NCBI RefSeq assembly: GCF_022865125.1
Contig: NZ_CP094828.1
Location: 4,085,219 to 4,149,218, forward strand
Source of the DNA: Acuticoccus sp. I52.16.1
GTDB taxonomy: Bacteria > Pseudomonadota > Alphaproteobacteria > Rhizobiales > Amorphaceae
Direction of reading: 5' to 3'
Length of the DNA: 64,000 nucleotides
The notes below the pieces were generated by a model, which was not told the DNA's origin, did no database searches, and was given only the letters and a program-made list of their open reading frames with translations. Both the position numbers and the translations under genes were made by a program. Below, one piece after another: positions 44,603 through 53,494 of this stretch (position 1 is the stretch's first letter; each line of letters opens with the position of its first letter).

Positions 44603-45016
44603 GTGGGTGCGCAGAAGGGCAAAGACCTTCTCTTGAAGGTCGACGAGACGGGGGCCGGCTCGTTCGTGACGGTGGCGGGTCTTCGCTCCAAGCGGATCTC
44701 GTTCGGTGCGGAAGCGGTGGACGTGACCGACCAGGAGTCGGCGGGGCAGTGGCGCGAGCTGCTGGACGGCGCGGGGATGCGCCGGGCGAACCTCGCAGGA
44801 TCGGGGATTTTCAAGGACGCCTCGTCCGACACAGTGGTGCGAACGATCTTCTTCAACGGCTCGGTGCGGGACTGGCAGGTGATCGTGCCGGATTTCGGAA
44901 CCGTGGAGGGGCCGTTCCAGGTCACGGCGCTGGAATATGGCGGCAACCACGATGGCGAGATCGTCTACGAGATCGCCATGGAGTCGGCCGGGCAGCTGAC
45001 CTTTACTGCGGACTGA
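44603..45016 (+). CDS. Major tail tube protein, TP901-1 family (GTA g9)
   Basis: A 137-residue tube subunit: GKDLLLKVDETGAGSFVTVAG, SFGAEAVDVTDQESAGQWREL, then SGIFKDASSDTVVRTIFF. The order and spacing match the TP901-1-type major tail proteins. It starts with GTG behind GGAGGGCG. It is expected to be among the most abundant products of the cluster, and has no hairpin of its own. Confidence 0.93.
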   Translation: MGAQKGKDLLLKVDETGAGSFVTVAGLRSKRISFGAEAVDVTDQESAGQWRELLDGAGMRRANLAGSGIFKDASSDTVVRTIFFNGSVRDWQVIVPDFGTVEGPFQVTALEYGGNHDGEIVYEIAMESAGQLTFTAD

Positions 45017-45027
45017 TGGGGGAAGGC

Positions 45028-45360
45028 ATGGCCAATCGCTATCGCGGTGAGGTCGAGGCGGTTCTGGACGGACGGCATTGGACGCTGTGCCTGACGCTGG
45101 GCGCGTTGGCGGAGCTGGAGCGGGTGTTCCAGTGCGCGGACATGGCGGCGCTGGTGGATCGGTTCGCGGCGGGCAAGCTCTCGGCGTGGGACGCGATCCG
45201 GATCATCGGGGCGGGGCTCCGCGGGGCGGGGCACGCGATCGACGACGACCAGGTGTCACGGATGACGGCGGACGGGGGCGCGGCGGGGTTCGCGACCATC
45301 GTGACGGAGCTTCTGACGGCGACGTTCGGGGGCGGTGCGGAGGTGGCCGACCCTTCTTGA
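45028..45360 (+). CDS. GTA g10 protein (tail assembly chaperone-type)
   Basis: A 110-residue protein with the N-terminal beta-strand pair NRYRGEVEAVLDGRHWTLCLTLGALAELER, then helices. It matches the gene transfer agent family protein at the g10 position, a tail tube assembly chaperone. ATG 45028 has GGGGGAAGG just upstream and is preferred over ATG 45016. The last A of the stop is also the first base of the next ATG. Confidence 0.87.
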   Translation: MANRYRGEVEAVLDGRHWTLCLTLGALAELERVFQCADMAALVDRFAAGKLSAWDAIRIIGAGLRGAGHAIDDDQVSRMTADGGAAGFATIVTELLTATFGGGAEVADPS

Positions 45361-45560
45361 TGTCGGCCGCGCCCCGAGAGGTGCGGCCGTTTCCCTGGCG
45401 CGATCTGATGGCGCTGTTTATCGGCGAGCGGCGCATGGCGCCGGCCGATTTCTGGGCGCTGACCCTTCCTGAAATCGAGGCTGTGCTCGGCCCTTGCGTG
45501 CCCGTTGGGACGCGCCGGGGGGATTTGGCACGGCTGATGGAGCGTTTTCCCGATGGCTGA
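45360..45560 (+). CDS. Small tail-assembly protein (GTA g10.1, rcc01693-like)
   Basis: A 66-residue protein: VRPFPWRDLMALFIGERRMAPADFWALT, then LPEIEAVLGPC. The W-R-x-L and the P-x-x-FW-x-LT-x-PE pattern is that of phage tail-assembly chaperone partners (GpGT-like second product). In many phages the two chaperone genes are joined by a frameshift; here they simply overlap by one base. The stop lies inside the start of the tape-measure gene. Confidence 0.82.
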   Translation: MSAAPREVRPFPWRDLMALFIGERRMAPADFWALTLPEIEAVLGPCVPVGTRRGDLARLMERFPDG

Positions 45561-46131
45561 CAGCAGCGAACCATTCGGCAACCCCTCAGAGCTCGCCGAG
45601 GAGCTGGCGGACACGCTGGAAATCTCGGCGAGCCGGTTCTCTAGCGTGATCGCGACGGGAATGAGGAAGGCGATCGCGGACGGCTACACGCTGGATCGCG
45701 TGCTGCGCCAGGCGGCGCTGTCGATCTCCAACTCGGCGCTGCGGGCGGGGCTGCGGCCGCTGTCCAACCTGGTCGGGCAGGGGGCGAACGCGGTCTTCGG
45801 CGGGCTCGGCTCGGCGCTGGGCGGCGGGATCGCCGGCGTGGCGACGGGGGTGATGCCGTTCGCCAAGGGTGGCGTGATCGGCTCGCCGACGGCGTTCGGG
45901 ATGTCGGGCGGGCGCGTCGGCCTCATGGGCGAGGCGGGCCGCGAGGCGGTGCTGCCGCTGGCGCGTGGCTCCGACGGGCGGCTGGGCGTCGCGATGGAGG
46001 GGGCGTCCGGCGGCGGGGCGACCATCAACGTGTCGATCGCGACGCCGGATGCGGAGTCGTTTCAGCGCTCCGAGGCGCAGGTGACGGCGATGCTGGCGCG
46101 CGCGGTGGCGCGTGGCCGTCGCGGGCTTTGA
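45553..46131 (+). CDS. Short tail tape-measure protein (GTA g11)
   Basis: A 192-residue protein. It begins with a charged helix and ends with the segment FAKGGVIGSPTAFGMSGGRVGLMGEAGREAVLPLARG, typical of the tape-measure C terminus. A Gly/Ala-rich region (GQGANAVFGGLGSALGGGIAGVATG) lies in the middle. Phage tape measures usually exceed 600 residues; this length would correspond to a very short tail, as RcGTA has. The start overlaps g10.1 by eight bases. Confidence 0.9.
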   Translation: MADSSEPFGNPSELAEELADTLEISASRFSSVIATGMRKAIADGYTLDRVLRQAALSISNSALRAGLRPLSNLVGQGANAVFGGLGSALGGGIAGVATGVMPFAKGGVIGSPTAFGMSGGRVGLMGEAGREAVLPLARGSDGRLGVAMEGASGGGATINVSIATPDAESFQRSEAQVTAMLARAVARGRRGL

Positions 46132-46148
46132 GCAGGGGGCTTTGAGCC

Positions 46149-46784
46149 ATGGACGGCTTTCATGACGTGAGATTCCCGCTCGCCGTGGCGTTTGGGGCGA
46201 CGGGTGGACCGGAGCGGCGCACGGAGATCGTGACGCTGGGCTCGGGTCGAGAGGAGCGCAATCAGCGCTGGTCCATGAGTAGGCGTCGGTATGATGCCGG
46301 TACAGGAGTAAGACATCGTGATGACCTTCAAGCAGTTGTTGACTTTTTTGAAGAGCGTCGAGGCCGCCTCTACGGCTTTCGTTACCGTGATCCACTCGAC
46401 CACAAAAGTTGTGCGCCGACTGACTCACCGTCTCAAGCGGACCAACTACTTGGGGTTGGTGACGGCACTCAGGTCTCGTTTCAGCTGATCAAGCGCTACG
46501 GCGACACATTCGCACCCTACGACCGGCCGATCGTGCTGCCGGTCGACGGCACGGTGCTGGTGTCGGTCGCAGGGGTGGCGATGGTCGAGGGGAGCGATTT
46601 TTCCCTCGACCAAGGCGTCGTGACGTTCGAGCCGGGATCGGTGCCGCAGGTGGGCGAGGCCGTTCGTGCCGGTTTCCAGTTCGACGTGCCGGTCCGGTTC
46701 GACACGGATCGTCTCGAGGTGAGCCTGTCCCGCTTCGAGGCGGGGACGATCCCGACCATTCCGATTGTGGAGATTGCGCCGTGA
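46149..46784 (+). CDS. DUF2460 distal tail protein (GTA g12)
   Basis: A 211-residue distal tail ring protein: FHDVRFPLAVAFGATGGPER, then RRYDAGTGVRHRDDLQAVVDFFEERRGRLYGFRYRD and VRFDTDRLEVSLSRFEAGTIP at the end, the DUF2460 pattern. Bases 46261-46440 are about 54 percent GC by hand count, well below the flanking sequence, while the protein remains family-like. This suggests a replaced internal segment. Its stop overlaps the g13 start. Confidence 0.92.
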   Translation: MDGFHDVRFPLAVAFGATGGPERRTEIVTLGSGREERNQRWSMSRRRYDAGTGVRHRDDLQAVVDFFEERRGRLYGFRYRDPLDHKSCAPTDSPSQADQLLGVGDGTQVSFQLIKRYGDTFAPYDRPIVLPVDGTVLVSVAGVAMVEGSDFSLDQGVVTFEPGSVPQVGEAVRAGFQFDVPVRFDTDRLEVSLSRFEAGTIPTIPIVEIAP

Positions 46785-47629
46785 GGGACATTCCGAGCGC
46801 CCTACAGGCGCATCTCGAGGGGAGCGCGGTGACGGTGTGCCGGTGCTGGCAGATCGCGCGCACAGACGGGACGGTCATGGGGTTTACCGACCATGATGCG
46901 GCGGTGACGTTCGATGGCGTGACGCACTCTGCCATGTCGGGGCTCGCCTCGTCTGGCGACGTGGTCCGGGCGGGCCTGGGTGTCGGCGGGCTGGAAGTGG
47001 CGGGCGCGCTGTCTGCCGCGGGGCTCGACGCGGTGGAACTGGCGAGCGGCAAGTACGACTTTGCGAAGCTGACCGTGTGGTTGGTGAACTGGGCCGAGGT
47101 CTCCGAACGGGTGGTGCTGCGAAACGGCACTCTCGGCGAAGTGACGCGGGCGGACGGGGCCTTCCGAGCCGAGGTGCGTGGCCCGGCCCAGGCGCTGGAG
47201 ACGGTGCGGGGGCGTGTCTTCACCAAGGGCTGCGATGCCGATCTCGGCGACGCGCGGTGCGGTGTGGACCTGTCGGCACTGGCTCGGGCGGCGACGGTGG
47301 TGGCGGTCGACGGGGCGCGGCTGACGTTGAGCGGGATCGGGGACCTGGCGGACGGGTACCTGGCCAACGGCATCGCGCGGATGACGAGTGGCGCCGACAC
47401 GGGCAGCCGGGCGGCGATCGTGCGGCATTCTGCGGCCGGCGACGCGGTGGTGCAGTTGCGCACGGCGTTCGTGTCGGTCGAGGTCGGCGATGGGGTCGAT
47501 GTGACGCCGGGGTGCGACAAGCGGTTCGGGACGTGCATCGAGACGTTCGCCAACGGGGTGAATTTTCAGGGGTTCCCGCACATTCCGGGGAACGACCGGG
47601 CGTTGACCTATGCACGGGGCTCGTCGTGA
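46781..47629 (+). CDS. DUF2163/phage BR0599-like baseplate hub protein (GTA g13)
   Basis: A 282-residue protein with an N-terminal DUF2163 domain (GFTDHDAAVTFDGVTH) and a C-terminal BR0599-type domain. Four cysteines, at residues 151, 160, 245 and 252 (FTKGC, ARCGVD, GCDKRF, GTC), are spaced to bind a metal or Fe-S centre, followed by FANGVNFQGFPHIPG. I recall an Fe-S cluster in the RcGTA hub structure, which these residues would fit. It overlaps both neighbours. Confidence 0.9.
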   Translation: MRDIPSALQAHLEGSAVTVCRCWQIARTDGTVMGFTDHDAAVTFDGVTHSAMSGLASSGDVVRAGLGVGGLEVAGALSAAGLDAVELASGKYDFAKLTVWLVNWAEVSERVVLRNGTLGEVTRADGAFRAEVRGPAQALETVRGRVFTKGCDADLGDARCGVDLSALARAATVVAVDGARLTLSGIGDLADGYLANGIARMTSGADTGSRAAIVRHSAAGDAVVQLRTAFVSVEVGDGVDVTPGCDKRFGTCIETFANGVNFQGFPHIPGNDRALTYARGSS

Positions 47630-48054
47630 CGCGCGGCGAGATCGTGACGGCGGCGCGGGCTTGGGTGGGGACGCCCTACCGGCACCAGGCGTCGCTGCGG
47701 AGTGTGGGGTGCGACTGCCTGGGGTTGGTGCGTGGTGTCTGGCGCGAGCTGTTCGGCGCCGAGCCGGAGCTGGCACCGCCTTATGCGCCGGACTGGGCGG
47801 AAGCCGCCGGGCGCGAGACGCTGATGGACGCGGCGGAGCGGCATTTTGCGCGATGCGATGCGATCCGGGCCGGGACGCTGCTGGTGTTTCGTTGGAAGGC
47901 GGGGACGCCGGCCAAGCATGTCGGCATCGCGGTGGGGCCCACGCGGTTCGTGCATGCCTATGACGCTGCGGGGCGTGCTGTGGAGGGGGCCCTGGTGCCG
48001 GCGTGGCGGCGGCGCCTGGCGGGGACGTTCGATTTTCCGGGGGTGACGGACTGA
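47626..48054 (+). CDS. NlpC/P60-type tail-associated peptidase (GTA g14)
   Basis: A 142-residue cell-wall peptidase. The catalytic Cys lies in SVGCDCLGLVRGVWREL, the His in AKHVGIAVG, and a third polar residue in FVHAYD. Such enzymes sit in the baseplate and cut recipient peptidoglycan during DNA entry. The GTG start overlaps the g13 stop. It is full length, with the catalytic dyad intact, so the particle should be able to penetrate a cell wall. Confidence 0.92.
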   Translation: MTRGEIVTAARAWVGTPYRHQASLRSVGCDCLGLVRGVWRELFGAEPELAPPYAPDWAEAAGRETLMDAAERHFARCDAIRAGTLLVFRWKAGTPAKHVGIAVGPTRFVHAYDAAGRAVEGALVPAWRRRLAGTFDFPGVTD

Positions 48055-48055
48055 T

Positions 48056-51000
48056 ATGGCAACGCTTGTTCTTCAGGCGGCCGGGCAGGCCGTCGGTGGT
48101 TTGCTGGGCCCGGTGGGGGCGATCGCGGGCCGCGCGGCGGGTGCGCTCGCCGGCAACATGATCGACCACCGGATCTTCGGCGACAACTCGACCCGCTCGG
48201 TGGGGCGGATCGACGACGTGTCGGTGCAGACGGCGTCCGAGGGCAACCCGATACCCAAGGTCTACGGCCGGATGCGGCTCGCGGGGACGGTGATCTGGGC
48301 GACGGATTTCGAGGAACATACACGCACCTCCGCCGTGGGCGGAAAGGGTGGCGGGCCGAAGGTTCGCGAGTATTCGTACACCGCCAACTTCGCGGTCGGG
48401 ATCTGTGAGGGGCCGATCGCACGGGTCGGGCGGATCTGGGCCGACGGCGAGCCGATGGACCTCGCGGGGGTGGACTACGAGGTCTACACCGGGCGCGACG
48501 ATCAGGAGGCCGACCCGCTGATCGAGGCCGTCGAGGGAACGGCGCCGGCCTATCGCGGGCTGGCCTATGTGGTGTTCAAGGGATTGCCGATCGGGCCGTT
48601 CGGGAACCGCCTGCCGCAGCTGACCTTCGAGGTGCTGCGGCCGATCGGGCAGCTCGAACGGGATGTGCGGGCGGTGACGATCATCCCCGGCTCGACCGAG
48701 TTCGGCTATCACCCTGACCTGGTTCGGTTGCAGGTCGGCCCCGGGGAGATGCTGGCCGACAACCGTCACATCGGCGTGGCGGCGACGGATTTCACGGCGT
48801 CCCTGGACGAGTTGACGGCGGTGTGCCCGAACCTGGAGCGCGTGGCGCTGGTGGTGGCGTGGTTCGGCACGGATCTGCGCGCGGGCGAGTGCGCGCTGAA
48901 GCCGCGGGTGGAACGGCGGGAGCCGGAGACCGTGCCGGCTTGGAGCGTCTCCACGCTGACGCGCGACACGGCGGAAGTCGTGTCGGCGGACGCGGGGCGG
49001 CCGAACTACGGCGGATCGCCTTCGGATGCTTCGGTGTTCGCGGCGATCCAGGCGCTGAAGGCGCGGGGGCTGAAGGTCGTCTTCTACCCGTTCGTGCTGA
49101 TGGACGTGCCGCCCGGAAACGGGCTGCCGGACCCGTACCTCGGGGAAGAGCAGGCGCCCTTCCCGTGGAGGGGGCGGATCACCGTTTCGCCGGCGCCGGG
49201 GGAGGCGGGATCGCCTGACGGGACGGCGGCCGCAGATGCGGCGGTGGCGACGTTCGTCGGAACCGCGGCTGTCGGCGACTTCGGCGGGGCGGGGGCGGAT
49301 GTCTCCTATGGTGGGCCGGAAGAGTGGTCGTTCCGGCGGATGATGCTGCACTATGCGCGGCTGACGGCGCAGGCGGGGGGCGTCGACGCGTTCCTCGTCG
49401 GGTCGGAGTTGCCGGGGCTGACGACGATCCGGGGGATCGGCGGCTACCCGTTCGTCGACGCGCTGGTGACGCTGATCGACGATGTGCGCAGCATCGTCGG
49501 CGGAGACACCCAGATTTCGTATGCGGCGGACTGGACGGAGTATTTCGGGCACTCCGATGGAGCCGACCTGACGTTTCATCTCGATCCGGTCTGGGCGAGC
49601 GCGAATGTCGACTTCATCGGGATCGACAATTACTGGCCGCTGTCGGACTGGCGGGATGGCACACACCTCGACGAGGCGGTCGCGGGATCGGTGTACGACC
49701 CGGACTATTTGGCCGGCAATGTGGCTGGCGGCGAGGGGTACGACTGGTACTATCAGGCCGGCGACCGCGCTGCGCAGGTGCGCAGCCCGATCCAGGACCT
49801 CGGGTACGGGAAGCCCTGGGTCTATCGCTACAAGGATCTCGCCGGGTGGTGGGCGAACCAGCACTACGACCGCATCGGCGGGGTGGAGGTGGCCGCGCCA
49901 ACGGCGTGGGTGCCGCAATCCAAACCGGTGTGGTTCACGGAGCTGGGGTGCCCGGCGATCGACCGCGGGTCGAACCAGCCGAACGTGTTCTTCGATCCGA
50001 AGAGCTCCGAATCGAAGTTGCCGTATTATTCCAGCGGTCGGCGAGACGACGGGATCCAGCGCGCGCATCTGCGAGCATTCTACGACGTCTACGAGGCGGG
50101 CGGGGCGCCGGATCCGACCGTCAATCCCGTATCGAGCGTCTATGGCGGGCGGATGGTGGACGCGTCGACGATCCACATCTGGACCTGGGACGCGCGGCCT
50201 TGGCCGATGTTTCCGCACCTGCTGGACCTGTGGTCCGACGGGACCAACTGGGAGCGCGGGCATTGGTTGAACGGACGGCTTGGCGGCGTGCCGGTGGACG
50301 CTTTGCTGGCGAGCCTGTTCGAGGACTGGGGGCTCGAGGCGCCGGACGTGACGGCGGTACCGACGGTGCTGGACGGGTTCATCGTATCGGGTCCGAGCAG
50401 TCTGCGCTCCGTGGTGGAGCCGTTGCTGGATGCCGTGTCGGCGGTTGCCGCGGACACCGGGACGGCGATCAGGGTGGTCGGCCCGGCGCGTTCACCGGCG
50501 ATGGCGGTGGGCGAGGACGACCTCGTCGAGGTCGACGGGCGGACGCCGCTGGTGGTGGAGACGCGAGACGATCCAGGCGGACTGCCGGTCGAGATGCGGC
50601 TTCGCTACTTCGACAGCGGACGGGATTTCCAGATCGCGAGTGCGCGATATCGGCCGCAGGCAGGCTCTGCGCGCCAGGTCGAGACGATTTCACTGTCGGC
50701 GAGTTTGAACGACGCGCTGGCAACGGAACTGGCGGAGCTGGCGCTGGCGGTGCGGTGGTCTGGGCGGACGACCGTGCGCTTTGCGTTGCCGCAGTCGCGG
50801 CTGGCACTGGCGCCGGGGGACATCGTGACGCTCAGCCTCGATGGGACGACGCGTGAGGTTCTCGTCGAGGAGATCGAGGATCTGGGGCATCGGCTGGTGA
50901 CGGGGCGCTCGCTCGACCGGGCCGCGCTGGCGGTGACGCCGGTGCGAGCCACGTTCGATGCACCCGGCGTTCCGGTGACGCTTTCGCCGCCAGCCACCTT

Positions 51001-51931
51001 CGGAATGAACCTTCCGCTGGTGGATCGAGCGGTGCCGGAGCACGTCCCCTGGATCGCATGCTACGCGAGACCATTTCCGGAGCAGATGGGTGTGTGGCAG
51101 CAGGTGCCGGGCGGTTCCTTCCAGTTGATCCGAACGGTCGCCAAACCGGCGTCCATGGGGGTCACGGCGAGCGAGTTGGCGCCGGGGCCGGCACACCGTT
51201 GGCATCGTGGCGGATCGGTTGATGTCCGGCTCTTCAATGCGGCGGCATCCTCGGCGCCGGAGATGGACGTCCTCAGCGGAGCGAATGCCTTGGCGATCGA
51301 GGCGTCGGAGGGTCTCTGGGAGGTCGTCCAGTATCGCGATGCGGTGTTGATCGGGGACGGGGTCTACCGGCTTTCCGTCCTGCTCCGAGGCCAACTGGGG
51401 ACCGAGGACGCGGCGGCGACACATATCGCGGCCGGGGCTCGGGTCGTGATGCTCGATCGGTCGCTGGCTTCGCTGCCCGTTGACATCGACGAGGTGGGGC
51501 TACTCCGAAATTACCGGGTGGGGCCGCTGGCCGAAGGGATCGGTGGACCCAATACGACGGAATTCACCTTCACCGCGACGGGGCGGGGGATGCTCCCCTT
51601 CGCACCGGCGCATGGACGGGCGCGGCGGGAGAGCGACGGTGCGCTGACGCTTTCCTGGGTGCGACGGACCCGCGTCGGCGGTGATCGGTGGGGGGCGGGG
51701 GACGTGCCGTTGGGGGAAAGCGCCGAATCTTATCGGCTCGAAATTCTCGACGGCGAGACGGTCGTGCGCACCGTGACGACCTCGGCGCCGACGTTCTCGT
51801 ATGCGCTGGCCGATCAGACGGCCGACTTCGGAGGCGCGCCGGATCCGGTGTCGTTCCGTGTGGGGCAGTATTCGCCGGGCTTCGCGCTCGGCACGCTTTA
51901 TGAGGTGACCGTCGATGTCCAACAGTCTTAA
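48056..51931 (+). CDS. Large baseplate/tail-tip protein with TIM-barrel domain (GTA g15)
   Basis: A 1291-residue 'megatron'-type protein. The N terminus is Gly/Ala-rich (AAGQAVGGLLGPVGAIAG), a possible membrane-penetrating segment. Next comes a hub region with IPKVYGRMRLAGTVIW. Residues of about 430-740 are the GTA TIM-barrel-like domain (MMLHYARLTAQAGGVDAFLVG, VDFIGIDNYWPLSDWRDG). A phage tail_3-type domain follows to about 950, then beta-rich repeats. It probably crosses the outer membrane and helps DNA delivery. The last 17 bases overlap the fibre gene. Confidence 0.94.
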   Translation: MATLVLQAAGQAVGGLLGPVGAIAGRAAGALAGNMIDHRIFGDNSTRSVGRIDDVSVQTASEGNPIPKVYGRMRLAGTVIWATDFEEHTRTSAVGGKGGGPKVREYSYTANFAVGICEGPIARVGRIWADGEPMDLAGVDYEVYTGRDDQEADPLIEAVEGTAPAYRGLAYVVFKGLPIGPFGNRLPQLTFEVLRPIGQLERDVRAVTIIPGSTEFGYHPDLVRLQVGPGEMLADNRHIGVAATDFTASLDELTAVCPNLERVALVVAWFGTDLRAGECALKPRVERREPETVPAWSVSTLTRDTAEVVSADAGRPNYGGSPSDASVFAAIQALKARGLKVVFYPFVLMDVPPGNGLPDPYLGEEQAPFPWRGRITVSPAPGEAGSPDGTAAADAAVATFVGTAAVGDFGGAGADVSYGGPEEWSFRRMMLHYARLTAQAGGVDAFLVGSELPGLTTIRGIGGYPFVDALVTLIDDVRSIVGGDTQISYAADWTEYFGHSDGADLTFHLDPVWASANVDFIGIDNYWPLSDWRDGTHLDEAVAGSVYDPDYLAGNVAGGEGYDWYYQAGDRAAQVRSPIQDLGYGKPWVYRYKDLAGWWANQHYDRIGGVEVAAPTAWVPQSKPVWFTELGCPAIDRGSNQPNVFFDPKSSESKLPYYSSGRRDDGIQRAHLRAFYDVYEAGGAPDPTVNPVSSVYGGRMVDASTIHIWTWDARPWPMFPHLLDLWSDGTNWERGHWLNGRLGGVPVDALLASLFEDWGLEAPDVTAVPTVLDGFIVSGPSSLRSVVEPLLDAVSAVAADTGTAIRVVGPARSPAMAVGEDDLVEVDGRTPLVVETRDDPGGLPVEMRLRYFDSGRDFQIASARYRPQAGSARQVETISLSASLNDALATELAELALAVRWSGRTTVRFALPQSRLALAPGDIVTLSLDGTTREVLVEEIEDLGHRLVTGRSLDRAALAVTPVRATFDAPGVPVTLSPPATFGMNLPLVDRAVPEHVPWIACYARPFPEQMGVWQQVPGGSFQLIRTVAKPASMGVTASELAPGPAHRWHRGGSVDVRLFNAAASSAPEMDVLSGANALAIEASEGLWEVVQYRDAVLIGDGVYRLSVLLRGQLGTEDAAATHIAAGARVVMLDRSLASLPVDIDEVGLLRNYRVGPLAEGIGGPNTTEFTFTATGRGMLPFAPAHGRARRESDGALTLSWVRRTRVGGDRWGAGDVPLGESAESYRLEILDGETVVRTVTTSAPTFSYALADQTADFGGAPDPVSFRVGQYSPGFALGTLYEVTVDVQQS

Positions 51932-53387
51932 TCTCGAACTGCCGTACTTGGAGGAAGCGCAGGCGCAGAAGCACGTCACAGTCAACGATGCGCTGACGCG
52001 GCTGGACTCGCTGGTCCAGCTCACGGTGATCGACCGTGACCTGGCGGCACCGCCGGGCGCGCCTGCCGAGGGCGACCGGTACATCGTCGCCGCGAGCGCG
52101 ACGGGAGCGTGGGCGGGGCACGAGGCGGATGTGGCGGCCTTCGTCGACGGGGCGTGGGCCTTTTTCGCGCCGCGCGAGGGCTGGCTGGCCTATGTGCAGG
52201 ATGAAGACGGCCTGACCGTCTTTGACGGCGCTGGCTGGGATGCGCTGGGCGGCGCACTGGCCGCGCATTCGACGTCGAAGCTTGGGATCAACACGAGCGC
52301 CAGCGATACCAACAAGCTGGCTGTCAGCTCGTCCTATGCGTTGTTCTCACCGGCCGTCGGAGCGGGGGACGTCCGCATCGTCGCGACGAAGGATGCGGCG
52401 GGAGACGTCGTCTCGCATCTCTTTCAGACCAACTATTCGGGCCGGGCGGAATTCGGGCTGATCGGCAGCGACGACTTCTCGCTCAAGGTCAGCGCCGACG
52501 GCTCGGCCTTCTCGCAGGCGTTCGCGGTGGACCGGACGACGGCGACGGTGTCGTTCGACAACGCGATCGATGCCGATGGAGCGGGCGTGACGCTCGGCGC
52601 CGATGGTGTGAGCTGGGCTAGCGGGCTTTCGATTTCGCTGGGTGCGGCGGGCGAGGCCGGATCGGTGGCGGTGGGCGCGTCGGCGCTGGTGGCGGCGACG
52701 ACCGGGACGGACAACAGCGCGCTGGGCGCTTCGGCGTTGGGAGCGGTGACGACGGGGTCCGAGAATGTCGCGATCGGCGGAAACGCCGGGGGGGCGCTGA
52801 CGATCGCCTCGGGCGCGACCTTCGTGGGCTTTGGGGCTGGTGCGGCGCTGACGGGCGCCGACAACTCGGCCCTTGGACGGGATGCGTTCGTCGGCGCGCC
52901 GGCGGCGGTGACGAACTGCGCGGCGGTGGGCGCCGCGGCCACCGTCACGGGCAGCAACCAAGTGCAACTCGGCGACAGCGCGACGACGACCTACGCCTAT
53001 GGCGCGGTGCAGAACCGGTCGGATGCGCGCGACAAGACGGACGTGCGCGACACGGCGTTGGGACTGGCGTTCGTGCGGGCGCTGCGGCCGGTCGATTTCC
53101 GCTGGGACTACCGGGAGGATTACCGAGGACCGGCAGGCACGGTCCGCGACGGGTCGAAGACGCGTTCGCGCTACCATCATGGGTTCATCGCACAGGATGT
53201 GGAGGCGCTGATCGGCGCGACCGGTGTCGATTTCGGCGGGTTTCAGGACCACGCGATCGGGGGTGGCAGGGACGTGAAGTCACTCGGATACACCGAGTTC
53301 GTCGCGCCATTGGTGAAGGCGGTTCAGGAGCTGAGCGCGGAAGTGGACGCGCTTCGGGCGCGGCTCGAGGCGGCGCCGACGGGGTGA
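51915..53387 (+). CDS. DUF2793 tail fibre with YadA-like repeats and S74 chaperone domain
   Basis: A 490-residue fibre. Residues 1-110 are DUF2793 (LELPYLEEAQAQKHVTVNDAL), which attaches to the baseplate. About residues 255-350 contain repeats of the N-SALG-x-x-A type (DNSALGASALGAVTTG, DNSALGRDAF) found in trimeric beta-roll adhesins. Residues 368-490 are an intramolecular chaperone of endosialidase type (SDARDKTDVRD, LRPVDFRWDY, HGFIAQDVEAL, YTEFVAPLVKAVQEL), which trimerises the fibre and cuts itself off N-terminal to the Ser. It is likely the receptor-contacting fibre. Confidence 0.88.
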   Translation: MSNSLNLELPYLEEAQAQKHVTVNDALTRLDSLVQLTVIDRDLAAPPGAPAEGDRYIVAASATGAWAGHEADVAAFVDGAWAFFAPREGWLAYVQDEDGLTVFDGAGWDALGGALAAHSTSKLGINTSASDTNKLAVSSSYALFSPAVGAGDVRIVATKDAAGDVVSHLFQTNYSGRAEFGLIGSDDFSLKVSADGSAFSQAFAVDRTTATVSFDNAIDADGAGVTLGADGVSWASGLSISLGAAGEAGSVAVGASALVAATTGTDNSALGASALGAVTTGSENVAIGGNAGGALTIASGATFVGFGAGAALTGADNSALGRDAFVGAPAAVTNCAAVGAAATVTGSNQVQLGDSATTTYAYGAVQNRSDARDKTDVRDTALGLAFVRALRPVDFRWDYREDYRGPAGTVRDGSKTRSRYHHGFIAQDVEALIGATGVDFGGFQDHAIGGGRDVKSLGYTEFVAPLVKAVQELSAEVDALRARLEAAPTG

Positions 53388-53431
53388 GGGGAGTGCGTCC
53401 CGAGGGGACGCGAGGGATCCAAGTGGAAACC

Positions 53432-53467
53432 AAGCACTCGTGCGGCGCGCGGGTGCTTTTTTCTTTG
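53432..53467 (+). terminator. Terminator-like hairpin between fibre and lysin genes
   Basis: AAGCACTCG (53432-53440) and CGGGTGCTT (53450-53458, one G-U pair) enclose a nine-base loop, then six T, C, TTTG. The lysin ATG is 28 bases beyond. Confidence 0.7.
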
Positions 53468-53494
53468 TAGTACTCATGTGTAGGGGGTCACACG

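Noticed and set aside
44603-45560. Programmed frameshift joining the two tail-chaperone genes
   Set aside because: The g10 stop and g10.1 start overlap by one base (TGATG-type), and no slippery heptamer was seen at the junction, so ordinary re-initiation is simpler.
46802-50263. 1153-codon open frame on the reverse strand across GTA g13-g15
   Set aside because: Arg/His/Pro-rich composition without any family pattern, and exactly antisense to clear baseplate genes. It is a GC-rich shadow frame.
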